A model generated the notes under the pieces. The model had not been told where the DNA came from, did no database searches, and saw only the letters and a list, made by a program, of their open reading frames with translations. A stretch of 64,000 bases of DNA. It comes from G958296245 sp965262055. Its GTDB lineage: Bacteria > Chloroflexota > Dehalococcoidia > Lucifugimonadales > G958296245. Positions 48,711 to 57,749 of the stretch are shown one piece after another. Location of the stretch: positions 124,001 to 188,000 of the forward strand of contig CBDHEI010000001.1 of NCBI GenBank assembly GCA_965262055.1. Direction: 5' to 3'. Numbering within the stretch: position 1 is the first letter of the stretch; every line of letters begins with the position of its first letter. A program made the position numbers and the translations under genes.

Positions 48711-48780
48711 TTAATTCCTCTTTCCCTGGGCATAGGGAAAAGCCCAGAAGAAGATTTGGAAAAGTACTTCCGCAGCCTGT
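48711..48780. repeat. Dispersed repeat, right part
   Basis: Continues the repeat interrupted by IS1380 copy 1: TTAATTCCTCTTTCCC...GGGAAAAGCCCAGAAGAAG, with a short CTTTCCCTGG...CAGGGAAA-like dyad, aligning to the intact copy near 53,995-54,060. Confidence 0.6.
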
Positions 48781-48809
48781 TGGATTAGCTCCCCAGTCTG
48801 GCTCTCGCG

Positions 48810-49034
48810 GTGGTGTGTGATGAAATACGACCTGTCCCCAGAACCCTTAGGAGCGACCTCTACGCAAAGCACGGCGTCTTGGAGTACTGGTTGGTGGACC
48901 CGGTCGCCCAGACCATCACCGTCATGACGCCCGGCGAGGACGGCTTTGAAACAGCAGCCGCCTACGGCAGGTCGCAGACCCTGACCTCACCCACACTGCC
49001 CGGCCTTGCCCTCGACTTGGACGACCTATTCTGA
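48810..49034 (+). pseudogene. Uma2-family endonuclease-like C-terminal fragment
   Basis: About 74 residues with LYAKHGVLEYWLVDPVAQTITVMTP, the C-terminal hallmark of Uma2 (DUF820) PD-(D/E)XK-like proteins. The catalytic N-terminal two-thirds are missing; upstream lies dispersed-repeat and IS sequence. Probably a remnant left by rearrangement. Confidence 0.6.
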
Positions 49035-49056
49035 GTCGGCGCGTAGCCGCCTCGCC

Positions 49057-49548
49057 CTACTTGGAGAGGCCGTAGACCACTTCCGCATTCGTCAGCCGCG
49101 CGAGCGCCTCGGGCGACACCCATATCTTGGACGAACGACTCCCGGAGCCAAGGATCGCCCTCTCCAGCTCCATCACCTTGCGGTCAACGTAGACCGGTAG
49201 CTCCTCCGGGAGCGCGAACGGCGTCACGCCGCCGATCATCATCCCGGTCAGTTCGATCACCTCCTCCGCCGAGGCGAAGGAGGCGCGGGAGACGCCCATC
49301 AGCTTGCGCACCGTCCGGTTCACGTCCAGGCGGTCTGAGCCTCTGACCACGCAGACGCAGTACTTCTTGTCGCCACGTTTCGACGCAACCGCTATCGTGT
49401 TGCCGCAGTCCTCCAGCCGGTAGCCGTACCTCTCGCAGAAGTCAGCCGTGTCGGCGGACTCCGGATCGCAGGCGATCACCTCGTAAGGCACGCCGATGGC
49501 TTCTAGGGCAGCCGTTACCCGCCCTTCTATCTCGTCCGTCTCGATCAT
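49057..49548 (-). CDS. YbaK/EbsC-family aminoacyl-tRNA deacylase-like protein
   Basis: A 163-residue protein from ATG 49548 (MIETDEIEGRVTAAL), with GGAGC upstream. The YbaK fold is shown by GVPYEVIACDPESADTADFCERYG, the CGNTIAVASKRGDKKYCVCVVRGSDRLD strands (the Lys of the editing pocket), and GMMIGGVTPFALPEELPVYVD (GGVSP-type loop). Such proteins hydrolyse mischarged tRNAs or related substrates. It follows the oxidoreductase gene by 20 bp. Confidence 0.88.
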   Translation of the reverse strand: MIETDEIEGRVTAALEAIGVPYEVIACDPESADTADFCERYGYRLEDCGNTIAVASKRGDKKYCVCVVRGSDRLDVNRTVRKLMGVSRASFASAEEVIELTGMMIGGVTPFALPEELPVYVDRKVMELERAILGSGSRSSKIWVSPEALARLTNAEVVYGLSK

Positions 49549-49568
49549 CCCAGCTCCAGGTACCAGTT

Positions 49569-50639
49569 CTACGAGGTCAGCCCCGCCGCTTCCTCGACCG
49601 GCTGGGACCTGCCGGTCGCGTCCCCACCCAGCCACCGGTACCGAGAGGGGAGGAGCGAAAGTGACCTGTCTTCCAACGGCAGCTTGACGGGCACGCTGCC
49701 AAGACGCGCGGAATGCACGGCAGCGACCGCGACCTCCAGCGCCTGGCGCAGGTCGTGCCCCGATATCCATAGATCGCTTCCCGTCTCTATCGAGCTCAGG
49801 AACGACCGTATCGACGTGCCCAGATAGTAGTGCTTCCTCCAGGGGTAGTCCGCAAACTGAGGGTCCACGCGAACCCTGGCCCCCGTGGCGTCGTACCCCT
49901 CGAGTATCTTCGGAAGCCCCCAGTCCCATCGCACCAGGGCCCGGTCCGTCCAAATTTCGATACCTCGGTACGGCGTCTCTGTACCGTACACCGGGCAGTC
50001 CATCCCGTTAGAGAGTTGGAACCGCCCGTTGACGATCAGGCCGTTGTCGCAGCCGCTCTCCAGCGCCTCCTGCGGCCTCGCCCACGCGATCACCTCGTCC
50101 ACCTCCGCCCCCGTGAAGAGCCGGAGCACCGAGATATGCTGGCAGCCGCCGCCCGATATCTGGATCCCCCAACCGTGCAGCGCCACGCCTTCGACCTCGC
50201 CCAGCGCGCCCGAATGAATGCGCTGCGCCGCCTCTCGCACCTCGCTCATCGCGCACTGCAGATTGCCGCCCGCGAAGACGACCCCGCGCTCCTCGCACAC
50301 TCGCACCATCTCGTCGGCGTCGGCCAGGACCGCCGCAATCGGCTTGTCGCACGACACGCCCTTGACGCCGGCCTCCGCGCACGCGATCACCGCGTCCTTG
50401 TAGTACTTGGTCGGCGTCACCACCGCCGCCACGTCGGGAACGACGTCCCGCAACAGCGACTCGGCGTCCGGGTACAGCGCCTTTACCCCGAACCGTTCCC
50501 CGACCGCCTTGCGCCTCTCCGGGTTGTGTTCCGCGAGGGCCACGATCTCGGTCTCAGGAAAATCCGAGTAGGCCTCCGCATACTGCTGTCCCAGCCTGCC
50601 GCACCCTATGATTGCGACCCGGTATTTGGTGTCTGACAT
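49569..50639 (-). CDS. Gfo/Idh/MocA-family oxidoreductase
   Basis: A 356-residue protein starting at ATG 50639 (MSDTKYRVAIIGCGRLG), AGGAGG 7 nt upstream. The NAD(P) Rossmann motif is GCGRLG. The family EKP motif appears as DKP in GVSCDKPIAAVLADADEM (near residue 95). The C-terminal alpha/beta domain has GWGIQISGGGCQHISVLRLF, with His in the usual catalytic area. Substrates are typically sugars or inositol derivatives; not determinable here. SAR202-type genomes carry many such genes, fitting the host inference. Confidence 0.88.
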   Translation of the reverse strand: MSDTKYRVAIIGCGRLGQQYAEAYSDFPETEIVALAEHNPERRKAVGERFGVKALYPDAESLLRDVVPDVAAVVTPTKYYKDAVIACAEAGVKGVSCDKPIAAVLADADEMVRVCEERGVVFAGGNLQCAMSEVREAAQRIHSGALGEVEGVALHGWGIQISGGGCQHISVLRLFTGAEVDEVIAWARPQEALESGCDNGLIVNGRFQLSNGMDCPVYGTETPYRGIEIWTDRALVRWDWGLPKILEGYDATGARVRVDPQFADYPWRKHYYLGTSIRSFLSSIETGSDLWISGHDLRQALEVAVAAVHSARLGSVPVKLPLEDRSLSLLPSRYRWLGGDATGRSQPVEEAAGLTS

Positions 50640-50724
50640 TATCGATCCTCCTAGAATCCCGCATTGCCACACGACGTCCATTATAGCCGCATGGCGGCGG
50701 CCAACATGGACAGCCCTACCCAGT

Positions 50725-51699
50725 TTATTCCGTGGTGGACTCGGTCGCTCTCTTCTTCCAGTCTCCCCACGAGACCATGCCCTCCCTGGGCAGGAACACC
50801 GCCGCGATTATGGTCGGCGGCAGGAAGAACACCGCGTGTATCAGCACCGCGTAGCCGAAAGCCGCTGACCTGTCCACGTCGAAGAACCCCAGCATGTATA
50901 CCACGGCCCACTCGAAGGTGCCTATCGCGCTCGGCGCCGCGGGTACAACCGTGGAAAACGATATCGTCCCGATGATCACCAGCGTGGCAATCACGGGCGA
51001 GATAGGTAGCCCGATTCCGTCTGCGGTTACCCAGGCCGCCGCGCCGATCATCAGCCAGTACACCAGCGTAAGCGCCAATGAGGCCGCCAGCCGCCCCCGC
51101 TCCCTCTCCAGGTCTCTCACCGCCTTCCCGAACGCGGCGAGGAAGGGTATCCGCCTTATCAGCTCAAGCGCCTGGCCTCCCCACGCAATGAACCTGACGA
51201 GGGCCACGGTTATGAGCAGGACACCCACCACTCCCGCCAGGTACAGCGAGAACACCCTCATCTCGGGCTCGATGACGAGAGCCGCGGCGAACATGAGCGC
51301 GGTGACCATCGCGTCGACCACCCGCTCCATCCCAAGAGCGGCTAGGGCCGTCCCTGGCCTCACCCTGTCCCTTACGGTCAGGATGCCGAACTGCATCGCT
51401 TCGCTCGCTATCCGGAGGGGAAGGAAGTTGTTGAGCCCGATGCCCTCGTTCTGGATGATGAACAGCCGGGGAACGCTCGGCCTTGGCTCTCCCACGAACA
51501 GGATGCGCCACCTTGCGGCTCTGACTACGCCGGCAAGCATGAACAAAGCGAGCGACATCGTGGTCATGACAGGCGATATACCGGACAGGTGATGGACCAC
51601 CTCGCCCCAGTCCAGCCCACGCACCACGAACCATCCCAACCCTATGCTAGCCGCCACCCCCAGCGCTACCCTGCCCCATGTCAAGGTTCGACTCTTCAT
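50725..51699 (-). CDS. LPG-synthase-TM (UPF0104-like) membrane protein
   Basis: A 324-residue polytopic protein with about eight hydrophobic helices. NNFLPLRIASEAMQFGIL (near 94-111) and RVVDAMVTALMFAAAL (near 130-145) match the lysylphosphatidylglycerol synthase TM / UPF0104 family, and TVVPAAPSAIGTFEWAVVYML is the second signature (near 250). The soluble synthase domain is absent, as in the flippase-like members. ATG 51699 is the start. Probably involved in lipid translocation or modification (inference). Confidence 0.85.
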   Translation of the reverse strand: MKSRTLTWGRVALGVAASIGLGWFVVRGLDWGEVVHHLSGISPVMTTMSLALFMLAGVVRAARWRILFVGEPRPSVPRLFIIQNEGIGLNNFLPLRIASEAMQFGILTVRDRVRPGTALAALGMERVVDAMVTALMFAAALVIEPEMRVFSLYLAGVVGVLLITVALVRFIAWGGQALELIRRIPFLAAFGKAVRDLERERGRLAASLALTLVYWLMIGAAAWVTADGIGLPISPVIATLVIIGTISFSTVVPAAPSAIGTFEWAVVYMLGFFDVDRSAAFGYAVLIHAVFFLPPTIIAAVFLPREGMVSWGDWKKRATESTTE

Positions 51700-51971
51700 C
51701 TAAAGATCATACTCACGTACTCTTGTAGTTCCTCGCATTCTTAGGTCCCGCGCCATTACGCCCTGCCCTGCCAACGCAGTAGTATAATCGGCTTTCCCGT
51801 CCTCTTCCACCGAGACCGCAGCTCAGGTAACTGTTCAGACCGCGTGGAGATGGAGTGTCCAGCAAGGATTGGAGAGATTCTCTTACCTCTTCCCCCGTTC
51901 GACGGGGGAAGATTGAGATGGGGGTCCCTAGACTCTGAACAGCTACCGCAACCGTTCAGGCTTCGTGAGAC
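51700..51971. promoter_or_regulatory. Intergenic region with -10 box and palindromic repeat
   Basis: TATAAT at 51,783-51,788 is a likely -10 for tatD; the -35 match is weak. A CTTCCCCC-GTTCGAC-GGGGGAAG palindrome (51,889-51,911) followed by ATTGAGATGGGGGT looks like a dispersed repeat. CTGTTCAG and CTGAACAG segments flank it, adding an outer dyad. Confidence 0.45.
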
Positions 51972-52790
51972 ATGCTAGCCGACTGCCATACGCACCTCGA
52001 TGCCTACCCCGACGATGAAATAGTCGCCGTTCTGGACCGTGCGCGCGACGTGGGCGTCGGCCTAGTCATCGTCGCCGGTACCACCGTCGCCTCCTCGGAA
52101 CGCACCGTCGCGCTTTCTCAGAAGTTCCCCGCTGTCTTCTCGGGCGTCGGTATCCATCCAATGGATCTGGAAGGGCCGGTCGACGACGCCACAAGTGACC
52201 GCCTGCACCAACTCGCGGCTTCCACATCCAAGGTCGTGGTCATGAGCGAGATAGGGCTCGACTTCATGGAGGGCATGCCGGATCGGGCCATGCAATACCA
52301 GGCCTTTCGCGAGCAGGTGCGTATCGCCCGCGACCAGCGGCTCCCCATCGTGTTCCACAGTCGCGAGGCCCACGACGAGGTCCTCCGCGTGCTGAGGGAG
52401 GAGCGCGCCTACGAGGTCGGTGGCGCCATGCACTACTTCCAGGCCGACCTGGACACGGCTATGAATGCCATTGACCTTGGCTTCTACATATCCCTCGCGC
52501 GGCCCCTCCTCAGGCTCTCTCACCTTCAAGAAGTGGCTGCACGACTCCCCATGGACAGCATCGTCTTGGAGACGGACGCCGCCCCACAGCCATTCAAGGC
52601 CAAGCGCGAAAACTGGACCGAGCCCCGCCATCTGAGGGACATCGCCCGGAAGCTCGCCGAGCTCAAGGGCGCTTCCATTGAACAGGTCGAGGCCGCGACC
52701 ACCGTCAACCTCCTGGACATGGTGGGCCGCGACTCCGTCCGCAAGCACATCCATGTCGACGGCCCCGGCGGCGAGGAGGCAACCCCTTGA
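51972..52790 (+). CDS. TatD-family metal-dependent hydrolase
   Basis: A 272-residue TIM-barrel hydrolase. Metal ligands are recognisable: His in DCHTHLD (residues 4-10), Glu in SEIGLDF (near 92), His in VFHSREAHDEV (near 129), His in MHYFQAD (near 155) and Asp in LETDAAP (near 203). TatD enzymes are 3'-5' DNases or related hydrolases in DNA repair. Its stop overlaps the TTG start of the next oxidoreductase gene. Confidence 0.9.
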   Translation: MLADCHTHLDAYPDDEIVAVLDRARDVGVGLVIVAGTTVASSERTVALSQKFPAVFSGVGIHPMDLEGPVDDATSDRLHQLAASTSKVVVMSEIGLDFMEGMPDRAMQYQAFREQVRIARDQRLPIVFHSREAHDEVLRVLREERAYEVGGAMHYFQADLDTAMNAIDLGFYISLARPLLRLSHLQEVAARLPMDSIVLETDAAPQPFKAKRENWTEPRHLRDIARKLAELKGASIEQVEAATTVNLLDMVGRDSVRKHIHVDGPGGEEATP

Positions 52791-53908
52791 GCACGCTCGA
52801 ATCGTTGAACCTCGGAGTCGTAGGGGCCGCACGGCGCGGAGGCAGACTCCTCCACGCAGGGGACGTCCTCGACTCTGTGCGCGTTCACGCCGTATGTGAC
52901 ACTGACCCAGACGGACTGTATCTCGCCAAGACCGATCTGGGCGCCGATGAGGCGTACCACGACTACGAGGAGATGCTCGATAGGTCCGAGCTGGACGCCG
53001 TCGTTATAGGCACGCCGATGCCTCTGCACGTCCCTCAGGCAATCGCCGCCCTGGAGCGCCACATCCACGTCCTGAGCGAGGTGCCAGCCGGCGTAACCGT
53101 CGACGAGTGCCGGGAGCTCGTGCAGGCATGGAGACGGAGCCGCGCAATCTACATGATGGCCGAGAACTACATCTACACGCGTCAGAACCAGACCGTAAAG
53201 CAGATCGCGCGAGAGGGCCTGTTCGGCACCCTCTACTACGCGGAGGGCGAATACATCCACGAGCTCAAGAGACTGAACGAGGTCACGCGGTGGCGCCGCA
53301 CCTGGCAGACCGGGACAGACGGCATAACATACGGAACCCATAGCCTCGGCCCCGTGCTGAATTGGATGGCCGGCGACCGGGTCGTCAACGTCGCCTGCGC
53401 GGGAAGCGGACACCACTACTCCGACCCGCGCGGAGACCGCTACGAAAACCAGGACTCATGCGTGATGCTGTGCAAGATGCGCTCCGGCGGGCTCGTCAAG
53501 ATAAGGGTCGACATGCTCTCCGACCGGCCGCACTCCACGGGCAACTTCCAACTCCAGGGCACGGACGGCTGCTACGAGTCGGCCCGCGCCCCCGGCGAAA
53601 AGGACCGTATATGGCTGCGTTCCCGCTCCGAGGGTACCGAGTGGATGGACCTCGACGACCTCGCGGAGGAGTTCATGCCCGAAATGTGGCGCAGCTACGG
53701 CGAGAAGGCCGTCCGGGCCGGTCACGGCGGCGGCGATCTCCTCGAGGTCGTCGAATTCGTGAATGCAGTCAGGTCCGGCGCCGAGCCGGAGATAGGCATA
53801 CATGAGGCCATGGACATGACCCTGCCGGGACTCGTCAGCCAGCAGTCCATCGCCGAGGGCGGCCGGTGGATCGATGTCCCCGACTCCAGGGAGTGGGTGG
53901 GTACCTAG
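52787..53908 (+). CDS. Gfo/Idh/MocA-family oxidoreductase, divergent
   Basis: A 373-residue protein; TTG 52787 has GAGGAGG upstream and overlaps the tatD stop. The N-terminal Rossmann motif is VVGAARRGGRLLHAG, less canonical than GxGxxG. The EKP motif is replaced by EVP (SEVPAGVTVDECRELV), so the catalytic Lys is missing. The C-terminal domain is otherwise complete (YGTHSLGPVLNWMAGDRV). It is not a close copy of the gene at 49,569. The lost Lys suggests altered chemistry or a binding role. Confidence 0.85.
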   Translation: MSTLESLNLGVVGAARRGGRLLHAGDVLDSVRVHAVCDTDPDGLYLAKTDLGADEAYHDYEEMLDRSELDAVVIGTPMPLHVPQAIAALERHIHVLSEVPAGVTVDECRELVQAWRRSRAIYMMAENYIYTRQNQTVKQIAREGLFGTLYYAEGEYIHELKRLNEVTRWRRTWQTGTDGITYGTHSLGPVLNWMAGDRVVNVACAGSGHHYSDPRGDRYENQDSCVMLCKMRSGGLVKIRVDMLSDRPHSTGNFQLQGTDGCYESARAPGEKDRIWLRSRSEGTEWMDLDDLAEEFMPEMWRSYGEKAVRAGHGGGDLLEVVEFVNAVRSGAEPEIGIHEAMDMTLPGLVSQQSIAEGGRWIDVPDSREWVGT

Positions 53909-54066
53909 CTGCTGAAGAACGGGGTGTGCAGAGGGGCAAAGCCCCTTTGCCCGGAGTCCGAGAGCCTGCCCTGAGCTTGCCGAAGGGGTGTCCCTCAGAC
54001 ATAATTTCTTTCTCTCTGTTCCTAGAAGAGAAAGGCCCGAAAGAAGGTCTGGAAGTGTCCTCCTAG
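53908..54066. repeat. Intact dispersed repeat with embedded palindrome
   Basis: Begins GCTGCTGAAGAACGGGGTGTGC right at the stop of the oxidoreductase gene, matches the IS-interrupted repeat at 46,888/48,711, and carries an extra CCCTGAGCTTGCCGAAGGG insert, a palindromic unit seen in many bacterial genomes. It ends near TTTCTCTC...GAGAAAGGCCCGAAAGAAGG. Confidence 0.65.
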
Positions 54067-54072
54067 CGCCAC

Positions 54073-55710
54073 CTACGGGAACTGCGAGAAGTCATACCCC
54101 TCCTTGACGATGCAGTCCAGCAGTGCGGGCCGGCCGGTGCGCGTCACCTCGATTGCGCTCTTTAGCGCCGGTACGAAGTCGTCGGGCTTCTCCACCTTCA
54201 TCGACCACGCCCCCAGTGCGGAGGCCAGCTTCTCGTAGTCGCCGTATTGCGCCAGCGCGTCGTACATCTCGGCCGAGTACGGCATGTGGCCCCGCTCTAT
54301 CGCCATCATCTGGTTGTTGAACACGATCGTCAGTATGCCGATCTTGTTCCGCACCGCCGTCTCGATATCCATCCCCACCATGCCTATGGCCGCGTCGCCC
54401 ATCATGTTCACGCACAGCTTGTCCGGCTCGGCCAGCTTCGCGCCCATCGTGATCCCCAGCCCGTACCCTAGCTGCGTCGACTTTCCCCAGCCCATGTAGG
54501 TGTGGGGAGCGACCGTCTCCCAGAACGGCACGATCTGTTCGCGGGGGCTTCCCGCGTCGTGGGTGACGATGGTGTTGGCGCGGTCCACATTGTGGAGCAG
54601 GTCCCAGATGATTCGGTACTGGTTGATCGGCACCTCGTCCGACGTGAGCTGTGGCATCCAATCGTCCAGCCACTCCTTCTTCAGCGCCGCCACCTCGGGC
54701 GCAACGTCCCTGTCGTTCTTGCGCCCCACACCGCTACTCTGGGCCTTGACTTCCGCGATGAGCGCCTGCAGCACCAGCTTGGCGTCACCCAGCAGGGCGT
54801 GGTCGGTCCTGTAGTTCTTGTTGACCGTAGTGGGGTCGTTGGTCGAGTGGATGATCACCTTGCCCGGCGGTATCGCCCTCCCGTACCCCGTCGGCGTGAA
54901 GCTGCATCCTATGCCGAAGACCACGTCCGCCCTGTCTAGGAATCGTGCCACCGCCTTGGTCGTGGACGTGGAGGCCGCGCCCAGCGAGAGCGGGTGGTTC
55001 TCCGGGAAGGCGCTCTTGCCCGGCAGCGTCGTCATCACCGGCGCCTGCAGTAGCTCGGCGGCCTCCTGAAGCTCATCCCAGGCGTCGGCGTAGAGGCAGC
55101 CCTGGCCCGCGTGGATGATCGGGCTCTCCGCCGCCAGCAGCACCGACGCAACCTCCCGTACATCCGCCGGGTCGGGCGCGTACAGGTTGCCGCCGACCGG
55201 GGAATACTCCAGCTCTCCGGGGTACTCCTGCCCCCATATCTCCCTGGGGACCTCCAGAAGCACCGGGCCGCCCCTGGCGGTGCGGAGCTGGTAGAAGGCG
55301 CGCCGCAGGAACTCCGGTATCCGGTCGATCTGGTTTATCACCGCCGACCACTTCGTGACCCCCTCGTAGTTCTTCGCAACCTCGAACACCCCTGTCTTGT
55401 AGGTCATGTTGCTGTAGTCTGAGCCCGCTATCAGCAGTATCGGTACGTTGTCGGCGTACGCCTGTGCCGCCCCCGGGTAGGCATTCTCGGAGCCCGGTCC
55501 CTGCTGCATGGCGAAGACACCCAGCTTCCGCCCGCTCGTAGTGCGGCTGAAGCCGTCCGCGATCGCCATGCCGACGCGCTCCTGCCTGCACAGCACGGGC
55601 CGCACCTCGATCTTAGCCACGGCGTCGATCATCTCCTGCGCCGGAAAGACGGACAGGAACTCGACCCCTTCCCTCTTCAGTATCTCCGCTATCGCATCGG
55701 CGCCATTCAT
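54073..55710 (-). CDS. Thiamine-diphosphate-dependent enzyme (acetolactate-synthase-like)
   Basis: A 545-residue three-domain ThDP enzyme. The activating Glu is in VLCRQERVGMAIADGF (near 46). The middle domain has ESPIIHAGQGCLYADAW. The ThDP/Mg motif is MGDAAIGMVGMDIETAVRNK, followed by IVFNNQ (about 438-470), fitting GDG-x(n)-NN with Ala for Gly. Length and layout match the acetolactate synthase / 2-oxoacid decarboxylase family. Reaction undetermined. Confidence 0.88.
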   Translation of the reverse strand: MNGADAIAEILKREGVEFLSVFPAQEMIDAVAKIEVRPVLCRQERVGMAIADGFSRTTSGRKLGVFAMQQGPGSENAYPGAAQAYADNVPILLIAGSDYSNMTYKTGVFEVAKNYEGVTKWSAVINQIDRIPEFLRRAFYQLRTARGGPVLLEVPREIWGQEYPGELEYSPVGGNLYAPDPADVREVASVLLAAESPIIHAGQGCLYADAWDELQEAAELLQAPVMTTLPGKSAFPENHPLSLGAASTSTTKAVARFLDRADVVFGIGCSFTPTGYGRAIPPGKVIIHSTNDPTTVNKNYRTDHALLGDAKLVLQALIAEVKAQSSGVGRKNDRDVAPEVAALKKEWLDDWMPQLTSDEVPINQYRIIWDLLHNVDRANTIVTHDAGSPREQIVPFWETVAPHTYMGWGKSTQLGYGLGITMGAKLAEPDKLCVNMMGDAAIGMVGMDIETAVRNKIGILTIVFNNQMMAIERGHMPYSAEMYDALAQYGDYEKLASALGAWSMKVEKPDDFVPALKSAIEVTRTGRPALLDCIVKEGYDFSQFP

Positions 55711-55868
55711 ATTGAGTCTCCTAGGGTTATTGGATGATGAGCGCCCGGGCGCATCCTTGCCTCACCGGACCGCCGGGCCCGTGGGAGTGTATTTGCTGCC
55801 AGCAACAGGTGTCAACGCGCGCACCCTACCGCAAGTCGAGGTTCTCCATTCCCGTGCACATATATAAT

Positions 55869-57614
55869 CCCACATTTCCCATATCAACCCTGCAGGGCTT
55901 GCCGCAATCAGCAACAGCGATACCCGATGTAGTCGAATAGCAGAGCACAGTGCTTATCATGAGTGCTAGACTGGTCGTGATAGACTGCTCTAGTTCTTGA
56001 TAACGTACTGTCCTCGGAGGCACCTAATGGGTGAAAGCACCAACCCCCGCGGCAAGCTCCGTTTCGACCGACGTATACGATTGGAATTCCACGGCGCTAC
56101 CATCACCTCAGATGCCGGGCTGCTGGCCTGTCGCGAGCTGGATGATGCACTGGGACTGACGGAGACGGCGAGTGAGTGTTTGCAGGAGAGTCGGGGCGGT
56201 CGCAACGTGCAGCACCGATTGGTGGGCCTTCTCAGGCAGTCGGTGTACAGTCGTCTGGCGGGCTACGAGGATACCAACGACGCTGAACGGCTGGCCCAGG
56301 ACCCGACGATGCGGATCATCGTTGGACGGCGAGGTGGTCCTGAGAGACCGGCCGCCAGCACCAACACCATGAGCCGGTTCGAGACCGAGGTGCTCACCCA
56401 AGACGGCAACGTGGAAGGGTTGGGCCGACTGAACGCTAAGTGGGTGGATGGAGCTATGTCCCGCACGCCGCACCGGCGGGTGATCTTGGACATGGACAGT
56501 TCGGAGAGTCCGGTACATGGAGAACAGGAGGGAGCATCGTACAACGGTCACTTTGGGAGCACGTGCTATCACCCATTGTTCGTGTTCAACCAGTTCGGGG
56601 ACTGCGAGGGGGCCATGCTCCGTGCGGGCAACGTACATAGCGCGCACAGGTGGCGTGATGTATTGGATCCGATCCTGTCGCGTTACGGGGCGACAGGAGT
56701 GCGACGGTACTTTCGCGCCGATGCCGCATTCGCCAAGCCGGACATCTATGAGTACCTCGAGGAGCGGCAGGTACTTTACGCTATAAGACTCCCCGGCAAC
56801 GAGGTGCTGCAACGGGAGATCGCCCCTCTGCTCAGGAGGCCGGTGGGGAGGCCGCCGAAGCGTCCAGTGATCCTATACGACGACTTTTGGTATCGTGCCG
56901 GGAGCTGGAACCGTGCTCGGCGAGTGGTGGCCAAGGTGGAATGGCACAGGGGAGAGCTGTTCCCTCGGGTGGGCTTCATCGTCACGAACATGTCGGCTGG
57001 CCCGGAAGGGGTAGTGCATTTCTACAATGGTCGTGGGACAGCCGAGCAGTGGATCAAAGAGGGCAAGTACGCCCTGAACTGGACTCGGCTGTCGTGCCAT
57101 CGGTTCGTGGCCAACCGGGTGCGTCTGTCTCTGTTCGTCCTGGCGTACAACCTTGGGAACTTCCTGCGCCGGTTATGTCTGCCCAAGGCGGTCAAGCACT
57201 GGTCGCTGAGGAGCGTGCAGGTCAAGCTGATCAAGATGGGAGGCCGTCTGGTGCGGCACTCCCGGCGATTGATCTTTCAGTTATCCGAGGTGTCGGTTCC
57301 TCGACGGTTGTTCCAGGGAGTGTTGGATCGTATCGGCCGGTTATCGCCGGCGCCAAGCTGAGGGAGGGTACAACCACGATCTTGCCAAGAGGGAGAACGC
57401 TCCAGGGAGTCGCCTTGTCTTCAATGCGCTTTCACCCCACTGGCAGGGGCCACGAGGACGATGAAGACGGACAAGAAGGGTGCTCTACGACTGCAAACGC
57501 ATCTCTTATTGGATAGACCGGCGATTGACTGGCCTTGCAGGACCTGACTATGCTGCCACTATCTCGTTTGGGCTGCCCCTTGAGCCTGAAGACTCCCAAT
57601 ATGGGGAATGTCGG
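55869..57614 (+). mobile_element. IS1380-family insertion sequence, copy 2
   Basis: Left end CCCACATTTCCCATATCAAC is the same as the corresponding end of copy 1; right end reads, reversed, CCGACATTCCCCATATTGGG. Length matches copy 1 closely. The flanks (ATAAT left, GTAGA right) do not match, so no target duplication is visible. The orientation is opposite to copy 1, with 7.2 kb between them. Confidence 0.85.
56027..57361 (+). CDS. IS1380-family transposase, copy 2
   Basis: A 444-residue DDE transposase; ATG 56027 with CGGAGG upstream. Same motifs as copy 1 (LDMDSSE, RADAAF, GTAEQWIKEGK). Differences from copy 1 include GKLRF for ATLRF and a few scattered substitutions, mostly conservative. 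Intact. Confidence 0.93.
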   Translation: MGESTNPRGKLRFDRRIRLEFHGATITSDAGLLACRELDDALGLTETASECLQESRGGRNVQHRLVGLLRQSVYSRLAGYEDTNDAERLAQDPTMRIIVGRRGGPERPAASTNTMSRFETEVLTQDGNVEGLGRLNAKWVDGAMSRTPHRRVILDMDSSESPVHGEQEGASYNGHFGSTCYHPLFVFNQFGDCEGAMLRAGNVHSAHRWRDVLDPILSRYGATGVRRYFRADAAFAKPDIYEYLEERQVLYAIRLPGNEVLQREIAPLLRRPVGRPPKRPVILYDDFWYRAGSWNRARRVVAKVEWHRGELFPRVGFIVTNMSAGPEGVVHFYNGRGTAEQWIKEGKYALNWTRLSCHRFVANRVRLSLFVLAYNLGNFLRRLCLPKAVKHWSLRSVQVKLIKMGGRLVRHSRRLIFQLSEVSVPRRLFQGVLDRIGRLSPAPS

Positions 57615-57749
57615 GTAGAGATGGTTGGCCCGATTATGTCTTCGCCTTTCCGTGAGAGAGAGGAAATCGGCCCGAGGATGTTGTCCCGCATCGCTAGGCG
57701 AACGGGGTTGATACCAGAAGATTTATAGAGGTTCTGGAAGGAGGCGCGC

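Noticed and set aside
46963..57614. Calling the two IS copies a proven composite transposon
   Set aside because: Copy 1 has its own 5-bp duplication, showing independent insertion, and no duplication flanks the pair as a whole.
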